Below are positions 17,351-28,592 of a stretch of 64,000 nucleotides of DNA, piece after piece. Source of the DNA: Sphingomicrobium sediminis (GTDB lineage Bacteria > Pseudomonadota > Alphaproteobacteria > Sphingomonadales > Sphingomonadaceae); NCBI RefSeq assembly GCF_023805295.1, contig NZ_JAMSHT010000001.1, positions 2,057,001 to 2,121,000 on the forward strand, given 5' to 3'. The translations under genes and the position numbers were made by a program. Under the pieces are notes generated by a model. The model saw nothing but the letters and a program-made list of their open reading frames with translations. It was not told the origin of the DNA and did not search any database. Each line of letters starts with the position of its first letter. The stretch's first letter is position 1.

Positions 17351-17509
17351 TTAGAGGAAATTCACGTAAATTGCGTGGAGCACGCCCGGGATGAAGAAGA
17401 GCAGCGTCAGCACCAGGTTCACGAGGAAGGTGCCGCCAATACCCTTGTTCAGCGCGACGCCGAGCGGCGGCAGCAGGACGGAAGCGATAAGTACGATAAG
17501 ATTACCCAT
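17351..17509 (-). CDS. YqaE/Pmp3 family small membrane protein
   Basis: A 52-residue hydrophobic protein read from ATG 17509 to TAA 17351. Two helices, with the family signature L-L-P-P-L-G-V in helix 1 (residues 11-18) and the LTLLFFIPGVLHAIYV pattern in helix 2, identify the Pmp3/UPF0057 family, linked to membrane potential and salt/stress response. An AAGGAATTTTTC stretch (with AGGAA) precedes the start. Confidence 0.92.
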   Translation of the reverse strand: MGNLIVLIASVLLPPLGVALNKGIGGTFLVNLVLTLLFFIPGVLHAIYVNFL

Positions 17510-17616
17510 GAAAAATTCCTTTCATGGCCAATAACTTGTTCGCCTAATGCGCCGTTCCGGTCGGCATGGCCCTGCAACGACGAGCGCGCCGAAAAGCACG
17601 GCAAACCGCGATTTAC

Positions 17617-17645
17617 TTGATTTTGTCACGCAAGTGATATATAAC
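17617..17645 (+). promoter_or_regulatory. Probable phoU promoter, leaderless transcript
   Basis: TTGATT (17617-17622) and TATAAC (17640-17645) are spaced by 17 bases and the phoU ATG follows only 9 bases after the -10, with no Shine-Dalgarno. This suggests a leaderless or near-leaderless mRNA. TTGTCAC (17623) and CCGTCAC (17645) are two Pho-box-like half-sites 22 bases apart, which would put PhoB control over the promoter, but the middle unit matches poorly. Confidence 0.35.
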
Positions 17646-17654
17646 CGTCACATT

Positions 17655-18353
17655 ATGGCAACTTCAGTGCAACATACGCTTCGCGCCTTCGACGACGATA
17701 TCTCGAACCTGCGCGGTCAGATCGAAACCATGGGCCGTCTCGCGATCAAGGCGGTCGAGCAGGCTGTGGAAGCGCTGTCGACCGGCGATGTTGCGATCGC
17801 CAAGCGTGTGATCGAGGACGACAAGAAGATCGACTTGCTCGAGCAGGATATCGACCAGCTGGCGATCCGCACGATCGCGCTGCGCGCGCCGATGGCCGAC
17901 GACCTGCGCGATATTATCGCAGCGCTGAAGATCGCCTCGGTAATCGAGCGGATCGGCGACTATGCCAAGAACGTCTCGAAGCGCGTCAAGCGCATGGGCG
18001 ACAGCGCCGACCGGAGCCAGGTCGACGACCTCGTAGCGATGGGCAAGGATGCCGCCGCGCTCGCCGGCGCTGCGGTGAAGGCTTATCTCGATCGTGATGA
18101 AAAGCTCGCGCTGACGATCGACAGCCGCGACGATGCGATCGACAAGGCCTATTCCAAGATCGTCAAACGTACGCTCAAGATGACCTCGGACAGCGAAGGC
18201 GCTGCCGACGACATTGCCCACGCGCTTTTCATCGCCAAATATTTTGAGCGGATTGGCGACCATGCCACCAACGTGGCGGAGACGGTCTATTATGCGGCGA
18301 CGGGCGAGATGTTCCCTGAGGATCCCGCCCGCACCGACGACCTGGACGAATAG
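17655..18353 (+). CDS. phoU: Phosphate signalling protein PhoU
   Basis: A 232-residue PhoU with two three-helix repeats. The metal-binding signatures are both present: ASVIERIGDYAKNVSKR in the first half and AKYFERIGDHATNVAETVYY in the second (E-R-I-G-D-x-A-x-N). PhoU links the PstSCAB transporter to the PhoR sensor and restrains the Pho response. The pst genes usually next to phoU are absent; instead the convergent neighbour is an OprO/P-type porin, a phosphate-uptake association. Start ATG 17655 chosen because it begins the family sequence. Confidence 0.96.
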   Translation: MATSVQHTLRAFDDDISNLRGQIETMGRLAIKAVEQAVEALSTGDVAIAKRVIEDDKKIDLLEQDIDQLAIRTIALRAPMADDLRDIIAALKIASVIERIGDYAKNVSKRVKRMGDSADRSQVDDLVAMGKDAAALAGAAVKAYLDRDEKLALTIDSRDDAIDKAYSKIVKRTLKMTSDSEGAADDIAHALFIAKYFERIGDHATNVAETVYYAATGEMFPEDPARTDDLDE

Positions 18354-18376
18354 CCGCCGCATCGCGCGACGGCTAT
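18350..18376. terminator. Hairpin between convergent phoU and porin genes
   Basis: ATAGCCG (18350-18356) pairs with CGGCTAT (18370-18376) around a 13-base loop, with no proper T-tract on either side. It spans the phoU stop. A weak bidirectional terminator is likely. Confidence 0.35.
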
Positions 18377-18389
18377 TCGCAATTTCAGT

Positions 18390-19796
18390 TTAGAATTCGA
18401 CCTGCGCGCGGGTGCCGAACACGTCCACACCGTAGTCGCGATCGTCCCCGGCCGCGGGGATGGCTGCATTCTCGATCTGCAGGCGCTGATACTGGACGAT
18501 GAAGCGGATGTAATCCATCGGCGTCCAGATGAGCGAGGCACCATAGGCGTCCTGGCTGCCACCGATCAGAGTGCCGTCGGTGAGATCGATATGATCGTAG
18601 CGCAGGTTGGCCTGCAGCGCGCCGAAGCCGCCTTCGCCAACCGGGCTGACCGGCTTCACGCGATCGAACTTGCCGCCCTTGTAACCTCGGCTGTCGCCCG
18701 GCGTCAGGAAATAGCCTACCTCGGCAAACCCGCCGAAGAAGCTGGCATCTTCGAAACCGTCGCGCGAGGCATCGAGCCAATGCGTTTCGCCGGCGACGTG
18801 GAGCGGGCCGCGAATGGCGGCGAACTCGAGCCCGTAGCTCAGCTGCTCGTCGGAATCGAAGCTCCCGGTATTGATGAAGCGCGTGTCGGTCGTCGCGATA
18901 TTCGGACGCTGGCGATAGCGCACGCCGAGATCGTCATCGTCGCGATCGAGCCAGTGGATCGAGCCACCGAAATGAAGCTGCGTGTCGCCGACCTTGGGCA
19001 GGTACACGACGCGGGCATCCATGCCGTAATCGTCGGCATCATCGTCACCCAGATCGTCGAGATCGGCGGTGAAGAAACCGCCCCACAGCTTGACGTCCCC
19101 AGCGGAATATTCGGCCGAAAGGCCGACGCGGCGCGAGAAGCCGAAGGCATCGGTGAAGGCAGCGCGCTCGATAAAGCTGATATGGTTGCTCGAGGTCATT
19201 TCCTCGAGGCCCCAGAACGCATTGTGCTGGCCGATGGTGACGCCGAGCGGGCCATCTTCGTAGGTGATGATGGCGTCGGTCATGGCGACGTCGTTATCGG
19301 CAAAATCGACTTCGAACTTGTAGCCGAAGCCACCCGGCATATCGCCCGAGACGCCCAGGCGTGCGCGGCGCAGCGTGGTGCCCCAGCCGAGGCCCTCATC
19401 ATCGATGCCGTTGGGCGACGAGACGTTGGCGACGTCATATTGGAGACGGCCACGCGGCTTGAAAGTGAAGCCACCGGCCTTGGTTTCCGGGGTCGGCTTC
19501 ATGGCGATTGCGGGCGCCGCCGCAACGGCCGCATTGGCGGCCTCGGCCTCGGCCTTGGCTTCGGCGATGCTGGACATCAGCTCGCTCTCGCGTGCAGCCA
19601 TTTCCGCTTCGTAGACGACTTCGGCGGACTGCGCTTCGGCAAGCTGCTGGCGAAGGTCGGTGACCTCGGCCTGGAGTGCATCGAGCTGCGCCTGCATGCG
19701 CGCGAGATCCTCGGCGCTGACTTCCTGTGCGAAGGCGGGCTGGGCCGCGAGCGCAAGGCAAAGCGCGGCCGAGCCGAGAAGAGTATTACGAATCAT
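18390..19796 (-). CDS. Phosphate-selective porin OprO/OprP family
   Basis: A 468-residue outer-membrane porin. Signal peptide MIRNTLLGSAALCLALAAQPAFA, cleaved at about residue 23, then a coiled-coil segment (about 25-90, heptads of Leu/Ala with many Glu/Gln) and a Porin_O_P barrel from FTFKPRGRLQYDVANV. The WGTTLRRARLGVSGDM and GVTIGQHNAFWGLEEMTSSNHISFIERA stretches are family signatures, and the protein ends in Phe (RAQVEF) for Bam recognition. A loop rich in Asp (DLDDLGDDDADDYG) is unusual for a phosphate porin, so anion selectivity is not certain. Convergent with phoU. Confidence 0.92.
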   Translation of the reverse strand: MIRNTLLGSAALCLALAAQPAFAQEVSAEDLARMQAQLDALQAEVTDLRQQLAEAQSAEVVYEAEMAARESELMSSIAEAKAEAEAANAAVAAAPAIAMKPTPETKAGGFTFKPRGRLQYDVANVSSPNGIDDEGLGWGTTLRRARLGVSGDMPGGFGYKFEVDFADNDVAMTDAIITYEDGPLGVTIGQHNAFWGLEEMTSSNHISFIERAAFTDAFGFSRRVGLSAEYSAGDVKLWGGFFTADLDDLGDDDADDYGMDARVVYLPKVGDTQLHFGGSIHWLDRDDDDLGVRYRQRPNIATTDTRFINTGSFDSDEQLSYGLEFAAIRGPLHVAGETHWLDASRDGFEDASFFGGFAEVGYFLTPGDSRGYKGGKFDRVKPVSPVGEGGFGALQANLRYDHIDLTDGTLIGGSQDAYGASLIWTPMDYIRFIVQYQRLQIENAAIPAAGDDRDYGVDVFGTRAQVEF

Positions 19797-19815
19797 GATG
19801 ACGGTCCCCTGACCC

Positions 19816-19830
19816 CTAATTGACGATTAG
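19816..19830. promoter_or_regulatory. Palindrome upstream of the porin gene
   Basis: CTAAT and ATTAG flank a TGACG spacer 20 bases upstream of the porin ATG. An operator or a 5' UTR hairpin is possible. The regulator is not known. Confidence 0.3.
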
Positions 19831-19933
19831 GTGTCCCTTTGGCGACGAACGTCTAACAATTGAGGCAATCGCGTTTCTGTTCGATGACACAGGGTGAAGA
19901 GTTGACCGGCAATTTCAAACGGATCGCTGCGGC

Positions 19934-20350
19934 CTATTCCATCCAACCCAACTGGCGCAGCGAGTGGACGTCGTTCCACACCTTGTTGACGTGGCTGATC
20001 CGGTCGCCGTCGAAATCCATGACGAACACATAGTCGCCGGCAAAGCTCTTGCCGGTCGGCGCATGGTCGCCTTCCCCGCCAGTATGGGTGCCATGATAGA
20101 CGGCGGCTGCCGCGGCGCATTGACGGTCCTTGTCGACGCCGAAAAATTTGAGATCGTAATGCGCGTCCGGCATGAGCGGCATCATGCCCTTCATCCAGTC
20201 GGCATAGGCTTCGACCGTCTTGATCTCGTCGAGTGCATCGGCCTGCGCGCTGAAGCTCGCATTGCTCTTGCAATAGGGTCTGCAGGCATCCCAGCCCTGG
20301 CCTGTCTCGCACGCATCGAAAAACTTCCGCGCCGTATCGTACATGCTCAT
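19934..20350 (-). CDS. SnoaL/NTF2-like fold protein
   Basis: A 138-residue protein with a cystatin-like (NTF2/SnoaL) alpha+beta fold: ARKFFDACETGQGWDACRPY at the start, a long helix pair, then SFAGDYVFVMDFDGDRISHVNKVWNDVHSLRQLGW at the end, the typical closing strands of polyketide-cyclase-like NTF2 proteins. ATG 20350 is chosen for its AAGGAG site seven bases upstream. Function unknown. It lies between coxA and the porin, where it separates the oxidase structural genes from their assembly genes. Confidence 0.8.
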   Translation of the reverse strand: MSMYDTARKFFDACETGQGWDACRPYCKSNASFSAQADALDEIKTVEAYADWMKGMMPLMPDAHYDLKFFGVDKDRQCAAAAAVYHGTHTGGEGDHAPTGKSFAGDYVFVMDFDGDRISHVNKVWNDVHSLRQLGWME

Positions 20351-20466
20351 ATCAGCTCTCCTTGTTCGCATTGGACGCTGACAGGCCCCCCGGGGCGACA
20401 TGCAGGATAGAGCGGTGTTCGGGCTTGCGGAAGGGGCGAAAGTCGAGGGGCCACCTGAACCGACAC

Positions 20467-20501
20467 CAAAAGAAAAGGCCGCTCCCGGAGGAACGGCCTT
20501 T
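20467..20501 (-). terminator. Rho-independent terminator after coxA
   Basis: On the minus strand AAAGGCCG (20501-20494) pairs with CGGCCTTT (20481-20474), followed by TTCTTTTGG. It ends the coxB-coxA transcript and explains why ctaB and the assembly genes need their own promoter. Confidence 0.85.
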
Positions 20502-20524
20502 CCTTGTTCTCGGTGCTGCGGGGA

Positions 20525-23262
<2,738 letters not shown>

Positions 23263-23433
23263 GCTTTTCCCACGTTACTGAAGGTCGGGCCGCGCGCGCG
23301 ACCCATCAGAATTGGGGCCTCTATAGAGAGGTGAGGCCGCATGCTCAAGCGCTGCATAAAGTCTGTATTCGGATCGCTGGACGCCCTCCATGCGAGCGCT
23401 TAAGTGGAAGGCAGCCCGAGACCGGAGAACGAT

Positions 23434-24009
23434 GTGACCGAAGACGAGATTTTGGCAGAATTCCGTAGCGCAAATGCGTTGCTGGAGGGACATTTCATCC
23501 TCTCCTCGGGCAAGCGCAGCGCGGCCTATCTGCAATGCGCGCGCGTGCTGATGGACCCGGCGCGGGCGAGCCGGCTGGCAGAGGCATTGGCCGATAAATT
23601 GCCGGAATCACTGCGCGAATCCATCGATTGCGTGGTCTCGCCCGCTATGGGCGGCGTCATCATCGGACATGAAATGGGCCGTGCGCTCGGCAAGGATGCA
23701 ATGTTCCTCGAGCGCCCCGACGGTGTCTTCTACCTGCGCCGCGGCTTCACGCTCGACAAGGGTGCCAAGGTGCTCATGGTCGAGGATGTCGTCACCACCG
23801 GCCTGTCGAGCCGCGAGGCCATCGCTGCCGTCGGCGAAGAAGGCGGCGAGGTTGTTGCCGAGGTCGCGCTGGTCAATCGTGGCGGGGGCAGCGATCTGGG
23901 CGTGCCCTTCTTCTCGCTGATCGACCTCGATATTCCGACTTACGATCCCGACGGCCTGCCGCCAGAACTGGCGGCGATCCCTGCAGTGAAGCCCGGCAGT
24001 CGCGCGTGA
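23434..24009 (+). CDS. pyrE: Orotate phosphoribosyltransferase
   Basis: Converts orotate and PRPP to OMP in pyrimidine synthesis. GTG 23434 is the start (GGAG six bases upstream), giving 191 residues; an upstream in-frame GTG at 23404 lacks a site. FILSSGKRSAAYLQCA is the orotate-side motif, VVSPAMGGVIIGHEM a phosphate loop, and VLMVEDVVTTGLSSREAI the PRPP-binding motif. The gene ends by overlapping the next (GTGA), starting a tight run pyrE-hydrolase-pdxJ-membrane protein-acpS. Confidence 0.96.
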   Translation: MTEDEILAEFRSANALLEGHFILSSGKRSAAYLQCARVLMDPARASRLAEALADKLPESLRESIDCVVSPAMGGVIIGHEMGRALGKDAMFLERPDGVFYLRRGFTLDKGAKVLMVEDVVTTGLSSREAIAAVGEEGGEVVAEVALVNRGGGSDLGVPFFSLIDLDIPTYDPDGLPPELAAIPAVKPGSRA

Positions 24010-25061
24010 AACGACTGCTGCTCATCCCGGTCGCGATCGCGCTGGGCGGCTGTCCGCCAACCGAAAAACATATTCGCGGCGGGGCCGCCGCACCGCCGAG
24101 CATCGTCTACTCGACCGCTGTCGGCCAAGCGCTCGACGAGGGCAACTTCATCGGCGCGTTCGCCTGGTCGGGGCTGGATGGCGACTGGCCCGAGCTCACC
24201 AACAATAATGCACCGTGGCCATGGGCGTCTGTCACCAAGCAGATCGTCGCGACCTTGGTGATGCAGCAAGTCGATGCCGGCCGGATGGCGCTCGATGCGC
24301 CCGCTTATGCCTATTTGCCCGAGATTGGCGAGGGGTCGCCGACGGTCCGCCAATTGCTTCAGCACCAATCGGGCCTGCGCAATCCCGACGAGAGCGATCC
24401 GGATGCGGAGGGCCTGCCGTCTTTTTATACAGATGGACCGACCGGGCTCGACTGGTGCCTTGCCGAGCGTGGCCCGGTGCCGAGCGAGGGCTGGTCCTAC
24501 AATAATTGCGATTACATCGTCTTGGGCGCGATGCTCGAACGGCTGACTGGCAAGACTCTCGCCGATCTCATGCAGCGCGACATCTTCGAACCTGCCGGCA
24601 TCAAATATACCGACTTTGCCGACGTCGAATCCGATTGGGGCATTTTCGGTGCCGAGGAAGAGATGCTCGCCCGGGTCGCACGCTATGGCGCCTCGGCCGG
24701 CCTGGTTGGCCAACCGCGCGAGATGGTCAAGTTCGACCGCGCTCTGATGGACGGCCTGTTGCTCAGCGAGGAAGCCCGCGCCGAAATGTGGGCGGGCGAT
24801 CCCGCGCTCGGCTACATGGGGCTCGGCCAATGGTCCTTCCCCGCACCGCTTGCGGGCTGCGAAGAACCGGTGCAGCTGGTCGAACGCCGCGGCGGGATCG
24901 GGCCCTATCAGATCCGCAACTTCATCGCGCCCGACCGCGGGGCGGCGCTTGCATTGCTGACCTATCAGCCCGATTTCGAGTTTGGAGAGATCTGGACCGG
25001 CGAGGGTTTTTCCTTCGACGTGCTGTCGGCTGCTTTATGTGGGGAGGGTGATGCCCAATAA
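24006..25061 (+). CDS. Lipoprotein serine hydrolase, beta-lactamase class C/esterase-like
   Basis: A 351-residue lipoprotein (MKRLLLIPVAIALGGC lipobox) with the penicillin-binding-protein fold. Catalytic S-x-x-K is ASVTKQ (about residue 76) and the YxN motif is SYNNCDYIVLG (about 164-174). A clear HTG/KTG third motif is not visible, so true beta-lactamase activity is unlikely; esterase or peptidase activity fits better. Starts with GTG overlapping the pyrE TGA. Its last codons overlap pdxJ. Confidence 0.85.
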   Translation: MKRLLLIPVAIALGGCPPTEKHIRGGAAAPPSIVYSTAVGQALDEGNFIGAFAWSGLDGDWPELTNNNAPWPWASVTKQIVATLVMQQVDAGRMALDAPAYAYLPEIGEGSPTVRQLLQHQSGLRNPDESDPDAEGLPSFYTDGPTGLDWCLAERGPVPSEGWSYNNCDYIVLGAMLERLTGKTLADLMQRDIFEPAGIKYTDFADVESDWGIFGAEEEMLARVARYGASAGLVGQPREMVKFDRALMDGLLLSEEARAEMWAGDPALGYMGLGQWSFPAPLAGCEEPVQLVERRGGIGPYQIRNFIAPDRGAALALLTYQPDFEFGEIWTGEGFSFDVLSAALCGEGDAQ

Positions 25062-25794
25062 TTTGCGCCTCGGGGTCAATATCGACCATGTCGCGACCGT
25101 GCGGAATGCGCGCGGCGGGGATCATCCCGATCCGGTCCGCGCCGCCGAGATCGTCGCATCGGTCGGTGGCGACGGGATCACCGCGCACCTGCGCGAGGAC
25201 CGCCGCCATATCCGCGACGAGGATCTGAAGCGCATCCAGGATGCGACCGACCTGCCGCTCAATCTCGAAATGGCGGCTACCGACGAGATGCTCGCCATCG
25301 CGCTCAGGCATCAGCCGCACGCCGCCTGCATCGTCCCCGAAAAGCGCGAGGAGCGCACGACCGAGGGCGGGCTGGACGCGGCAGGCCAGCACAATCATCT
25401 CGCCCGCTATGTCGGCGCGCTGCAGGATGCGGGCATCCGTGTCAGCCTGTTCATCGAGGCGAGTGAGCGCCAACTGGACGCCGCCAACCGCCTCGGCGCG
25501 CCGGTGGTCGAATTCCATACCGGCGAATATGCGCACGCCTTCTTCGATGGCGACAGCGAGCGGATCGCATCGGAGCTGAAGCGGGTCACCGACATGGCCG
25601 CGCTGGCTGCCAAGAACGGCATCGAACCCCATGCCGGGCACGGTCTCACCTACGAAAATGTCCAGCCGATCGCCGCCATCCCGCAATTGGCCGAGCTTAA
25701 TATCGGCCATTATTTGATCGGCGAAGCCATCTTCCACGGCCTCGCGCCCGCCGTGCTCAAGATGCGCGAACTGATGGACGAGGCGCGCGGATGA
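25051..25794 (+). CDS. pdxJ: Pyridoxine 5'-phosphate synthase
   Basis: Last step of the deoxyxylulose-phosphate-dependent vitamin B6 pathway. 247 residues from ATG 25051, with GGGGAGG directly upstream. [19 protein letters not shown] at the N-terminus, [14 protein letters not shown] (about 48), [27 protein letters not shown] and [29 protein letters not shown] are conserved PdxJ blocks with substrate ligands. Overlaps the preceding hydrolase gene by 11 bases and the next by ATGA. Confidence 0.97.
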   Translation: MPNNLRLGVNIDHVATVRNARGGDHPDPVRAAEIVASVGGDGITAHLREDRRHIRDEDLKRIQDATDLPLNLEMAATDEMLAIALRHQPHAACIVPEKREERTTEGGLDAAGQHNHLARYVGALQDAGIRVSLFIEASERQLDAANRLGAPVVEFHTGEYAHAFFDGDSERIASELKRVTDMAALAAKNGIEPHAGHGLTYENVQPIAAIPQLAELNIGHYLIGEAIFHGLAPAVLKMRELMDEARG

Positions 25795-26048
25795 CCTTCG
25801 TGCGCATTCTTTCGACCATCGGCATAATGATGGGGATGGCCTGGGTCGGGCTCTTCTTCATGGCGACCTCGATCGGCGCCAAGGCACCGACGTCGGAAGA
25901 ATATCTCGCCATCATGTGGCCGGGTCTGGTCGCAATCGCCGCTGGTTTCGTCGCGCAATGGTTCGCATCCTCACGGCCGAACATTGCGATTGCTTTCGGG
26001 TGGGTGTCTGCCCTCGTTGCACCGCTTGGCTTCAAGGTAGTGATATGA
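25791..26048 (+). CDS. Small membrane protein between pdxJ and acpS
   Basis: An 85-residue protein with two to three hydrophobic segments ([39 protein letters not shown] and [17 protein letters not shown]). No family recognised. It shares ATGA overlaps with both pdxJ and acpS, so it is translated as part of that run. Confidence 0.72.
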   Translation: MTFVRILSTIGIMMGMAWVGLFFMATSIGAKAPTSEEYLAIMWPGLVAIAAGFVAQWFASSRPNIAIAFGWVSALVAPLGFKVVI

Positions 26049-26449
26049 TCGTCGGCCTCGGATCGGACCTCTGCAATATCGAGCGCATCCAGAATTCGCT
26101 CGACCGTTATGGCGAGCGGTTCCTGCAGCGCGTTTTCACCGAGATCGAGCAGGCCAAGGCCAAGCGCCGTCCCTATACGATCGCCGGCACGCTGGCGAAG
26201 CGCTTCGCGGCCAAGGAGGCTTTCTCCAAGGCGGTCGGTACCGGCTTCAAGCGCGGCGTCTATATGAAGGATATCGGCACGGTGAATGCGCCCTCGGGTG
26301 CGCCGACGCTGGAATTGACGGGTGGAGCGAAGGCGCAGCTCGACAGTTTGACGCCTGCAGGGCATCAGATGCGCATTCATCTCACCCTCACCGACGACCA
26401 CCCATGGGCGCAGGCCTACGTCATCCTCGAGGCCATACCGACCGAGTAA
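26045..26449 (+). CDS. acpS: Holo-[acyl-carrier-protein] synthase
   Basis: Transfers 4'-phosphopantetheine from CoA to acyl carrier protein. 134 residues; the family motifs [14 protein letters not shown] at the N-terminus and [18 protein letters not shown] (about 57-74) carry the Mg-binding Asp and Glu. [19 protein letters not shown] closes the fold. ATG 26045 overlaps the previous stop and is followed within 6 bases by lepB. Confidence 0.97.
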   Translation: MIVGLGSDLCNIERIQNSLDRYGERFLQRVFTEIEQAKAKRRPYTIAGTLAKRFAAKEAFSKAVGTGFKRGVYMKDIGTVNAPSGAPTLELTGGAKAQLDSLTPAGHQMRIHLTLTDDHPWAQAYVILEAIPTE

Positions 26450-26455
26450 TCACAA

Positions 26456-27427
26456 GTGACCGACCAGACCCCGACCGAAGCCGAAGCCGCCCGCGCCGCC
26501 CTGCCGCAGCGCACCCCTGCCACCCGCATCCGCGATGCGCTGCGCGCCGTCTGGCGCGAGGTGAAAGGGCTGTTCTGGGTGCTGCTCGCCGTGCTCGGCT
26601 TCCACAGCTTCATCGCCAAACCTTTCTACATTCCGTCGGAATCGATGATGCCCGTCCTCCTGAAGGGCGACCGGCTGGTGGTCAGCAAATTCCCCTATGG
26701 CTGGAGCCATGTCAGCCCGACCATTCCCAATCCGGCGGCACTGTTCCGCATGATCGTACTGGGCGGACCCGCCGAACCGTGGAGCATCGTCCTGCCGCCG
26801 ATGGAAGGCCGACTGTTCGGGTCGATGCCCGAATATGGCGATATCGTCATCCTCACCCCGCCGGGTCGGTCGGACGATTATATCAAGCGCGTCGTCGGCC
26901 TGCCGGGCGACGAGATCGAGCTGGTCGGCGGCCGCCTCTTCATCAATGGCGATCGCGTGCCCAGCGTCGGGCGCCCGCCCGTGCTCATCCCGATCGACGC
27001 CAACACGCCCTGCATGCCGGGCGAGGGCAGCCTCGTCACCAGCAATGAAGGCCAGCAGTATTGCAGCCTGCCGATCGTGCGCGAGACGCTGCCCAACGGG
27101 GTCAGCTACGACACGATCGATGCGCGGCCCAACATGCCCAATGACGATTATGGGCCAATCGTCGTGCCCGAAGGTCATGTCTTCGTAATGGGCGACAATC
27201 GCGACCGTTCCTCGGACAGCCGCGTCGATATCGAGGCCGGCGGCCTTGGCGGCACCGTGCCGGTCGAACGGATCGGCGGACGCGCCGAATTCATCAGCTT
27301 CTCGCTCGACGGCACGACCGGTCTCAATCCGGCGACATGGTTCACCAGCTTGCGCGACGGGCGTAGCTGGTCCAGCCTGCGCGGCAGCACGGGCGCGGAA
27401 ACGAGCCCGCAACAGGGGGAAGAGTAA
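26456..27427 (+). CDS. lepB: Signal peptidase I
   Basis: Cleaves signal peptides of exported proteins. 323 residues starting at GTG, with one transmembrane helix (LFWVLLAVLGFHSFIAKPFY) followed by the catalytic Ser in YIPSESMMPVL (about 63) and the general-base Lys in DDYIKRVVGLPGD (about 145). GHVFVMGDNRDRSSDSR is the conserved box D/E. A large insert between about 90 and 130 and another with the C-M-P-G Cys pair are usual in alphaproteobacteria. Pdx/acpS/lepB linkage is common in this group. Confidence 0.97.
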   Translation: MTDQTPTEAEAARAALPQRTPATRIRDALRAVWREVKGLFWVLLAVLGFHSFIAKPFYIPSESMMPVLLKGDRLVVSKFPYGWSHVSPTIPNPAALFRMIVLGGPAEPWSIVLPPMEGRLFGSMPEYGDIVILTPPGRSDDYIKRVVGLPGDEIELVGGRLFINGDRVPSVGRPPVLIPIDANTPCMPGEGSLVTSNEGQQYCSLPIVRETLPNGVSYDTIDARPNMPNDDYGPIVVPEGHVFVMGDNRDRSSDSRVDIEAGGLGGTVPVERIGGRAEFISFSLDGTTGLNPATWFTSLRDGRSWSSLRGSTGAETSPQQGEE

Positions 27428-27430
27428 GAG

Positions 27431-28531
27431 ATGTCCAGCCAGCCGGAAGAGCAGACCGCAGGGCCGACCGAGATCAGTGATCCGCGGCTCCGCTTCGAAC
27501 TGAAGCGCGCGATCGTCTGGCTGGGGCTGGCTCTCCTCATCGTCGGCGTCATCACGCTGGCCGCGCCCCTGCTTCTTATCATTGCGGGGATGGTGTTTGC
27601 GGTCCTGCTCGATGGCGGCGTGCGCCTGCTTGGTCGCATCCTCCCTATCGCGCGCGGCTGGCGACTCGCCATTGTCGTGCTGAGCTTCTTCGCTTTCCTG
27701 GGCTGGGTCGGCTGGTATGCCGGCACCAGCTTCTTCAGCCAGTTCGCCCAGCTGCGCGACGTGGTTGTCGGACAGGCCGAGCGACTTTTCGCCATGGCCG
27801 ACGATATGGGCCTCGTCTCCGGCCTTTCGGTCGACAGTGTCAGCGGGCAGGTGGTGAGCTCGGTCGGACGCGTCACCTCGATCCTCGGCACCGCCATCGG
27901 CGCGGTGACCGCCTCGATCCTGATCATCGTCATCGGCATCTTCATCGCTGCCGAGCCGCGCCTCTACGACCGCGGCGTTGCCTGGATGTTGCCCAAGCGC
28001 AGCCGTCCGACCTTCTATGAAATCAGCGACCATATGGGCTGGGCCGTGCGCCGCCTGTTGGCCGGCCGCCTGCTCGGCATGGTGATCGAGGGGATCTTCA
28101 CCTACGTCATGCTGACCTTGGTCGCGCAGATGATCGGACTCGACAGCTTCCCGCTCGCGGCCTTGCTCGCCCTGCTTACCGGCCTGCTCGCCTTCATTCC
28201 CAATATCGGCGCCATCGTGTCCGGCCTGCTGATGGTCGCGGTCGGGTTCAGCCAGGGGCAGAGCGAGGGCTTCTACGCTATTTTCGTCTATCTCTTCGTC
28301 CAGAATTTCGACGGCTATGTCGTCATCCCGATGATCGCCAAGAAGACGGTCGACCTCGCCCCGGCGCTGGTGCTGGCCGCGCAGATCATCTTCGGGACGT
28401 TGTTCGGCATCCTTGGCCTGCTGCTCGCCGATCCGATCATCGCCGCGATCAAGGCGGCGCTGGAGGAATATTCGCGTCAGCGCGACAAGGGCGAATTGAA
28501 CGAGGCCGCGGCCGAGCCCGCGCCAGAATAG
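27431..28531 (+). CDS. AI-2E/PerM family transporter
   Basis: A 366-residue membrane protein of the AI-2E exporter (PerM/TqsA) family with eight predicted helices. Typical parts are the paired N-terminal helices, the RLLAGRLLGMVIEGIFTYVMLTLV region, and ALLAFIPNIGAIVSGLLM followed by the C-terminal VQNFDGYVVIPMIAKKTVDLAPALVLAAQIIFGTLFGILGLLLADP. Substrate unknown; quorum signal export is known only for a few members. A hydrophilic tail rich in Glu/Ala ends the protein. Confidence 0.92.
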   Translation: MSSQPEEQTAGPTEISDPRLRFELKRAIVWLGLALLIVGVITLAAPLLLIIAGMVFAVLLDGGVRLLGRILPIARGWRLAIVVLSFFAFLGWVGWYAGTSFFSQFAQLRDVVVGQAERLFAMADDMGLVSGLSVDSVSGQVVSSVGRVTSILGTAIGAVTASILIIVIGIFIAAEPRLYDRGVAWMLPKRSRPTFYEISDHMGWAVRRLLAGRLLGMVIEGIFTYVMLTLVAQMIGLDSFPLAALLALLTGLLAFIPNIGAIVSGLLMVAVGFSQGQSEGFYAIFVYLFVQNFDGYVVIPMIAKKTVDLAPALVLAAQIIFGTLFGILGLLLADPIIAAIKAALEEYSRQRDKGELNEAAAEPAPE

Positions 28532-28564
28532 AAAAGGCCGGGCGCCGTATCGGCGGCCCGGCCT
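28525..28564 (-). terminator. Terminator between AI-2E-type gene and FKBP gene
   Basis: AGGCCGGGC (28535-28543) and GCCCGGCCT (28556-28564) form a perfect 9-bp stem. The T-rich run is on the minus strand (TTTTCTATT), so it mainly ends the FKBP transcript; the stem may serve the plus strand too. Confidence 0.8.
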
Positions 28565-28592
28565 CTCATGGAGCTGTTCTTGTTCAGCGGGC

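Noticed and set aside
17306..17620. Plus-strand open frame of 104 codons
   Set aside because: Overlaps the Pmp3-like gene on the other strand and has no ribosome site or family similarity.
24006..25061. Serine hydrolase as an antibiotic-resistance beta-lactamase
   Set aside because: S-x-x-K and YxN are present but no clear KTG-type third motif, and the context is housekeeping.
26450..28033. Minus-strand open frame of 527 codons
   Set aside because: Antisense to lepB and the AI-2E-type transporter, which both show clear family motifs.
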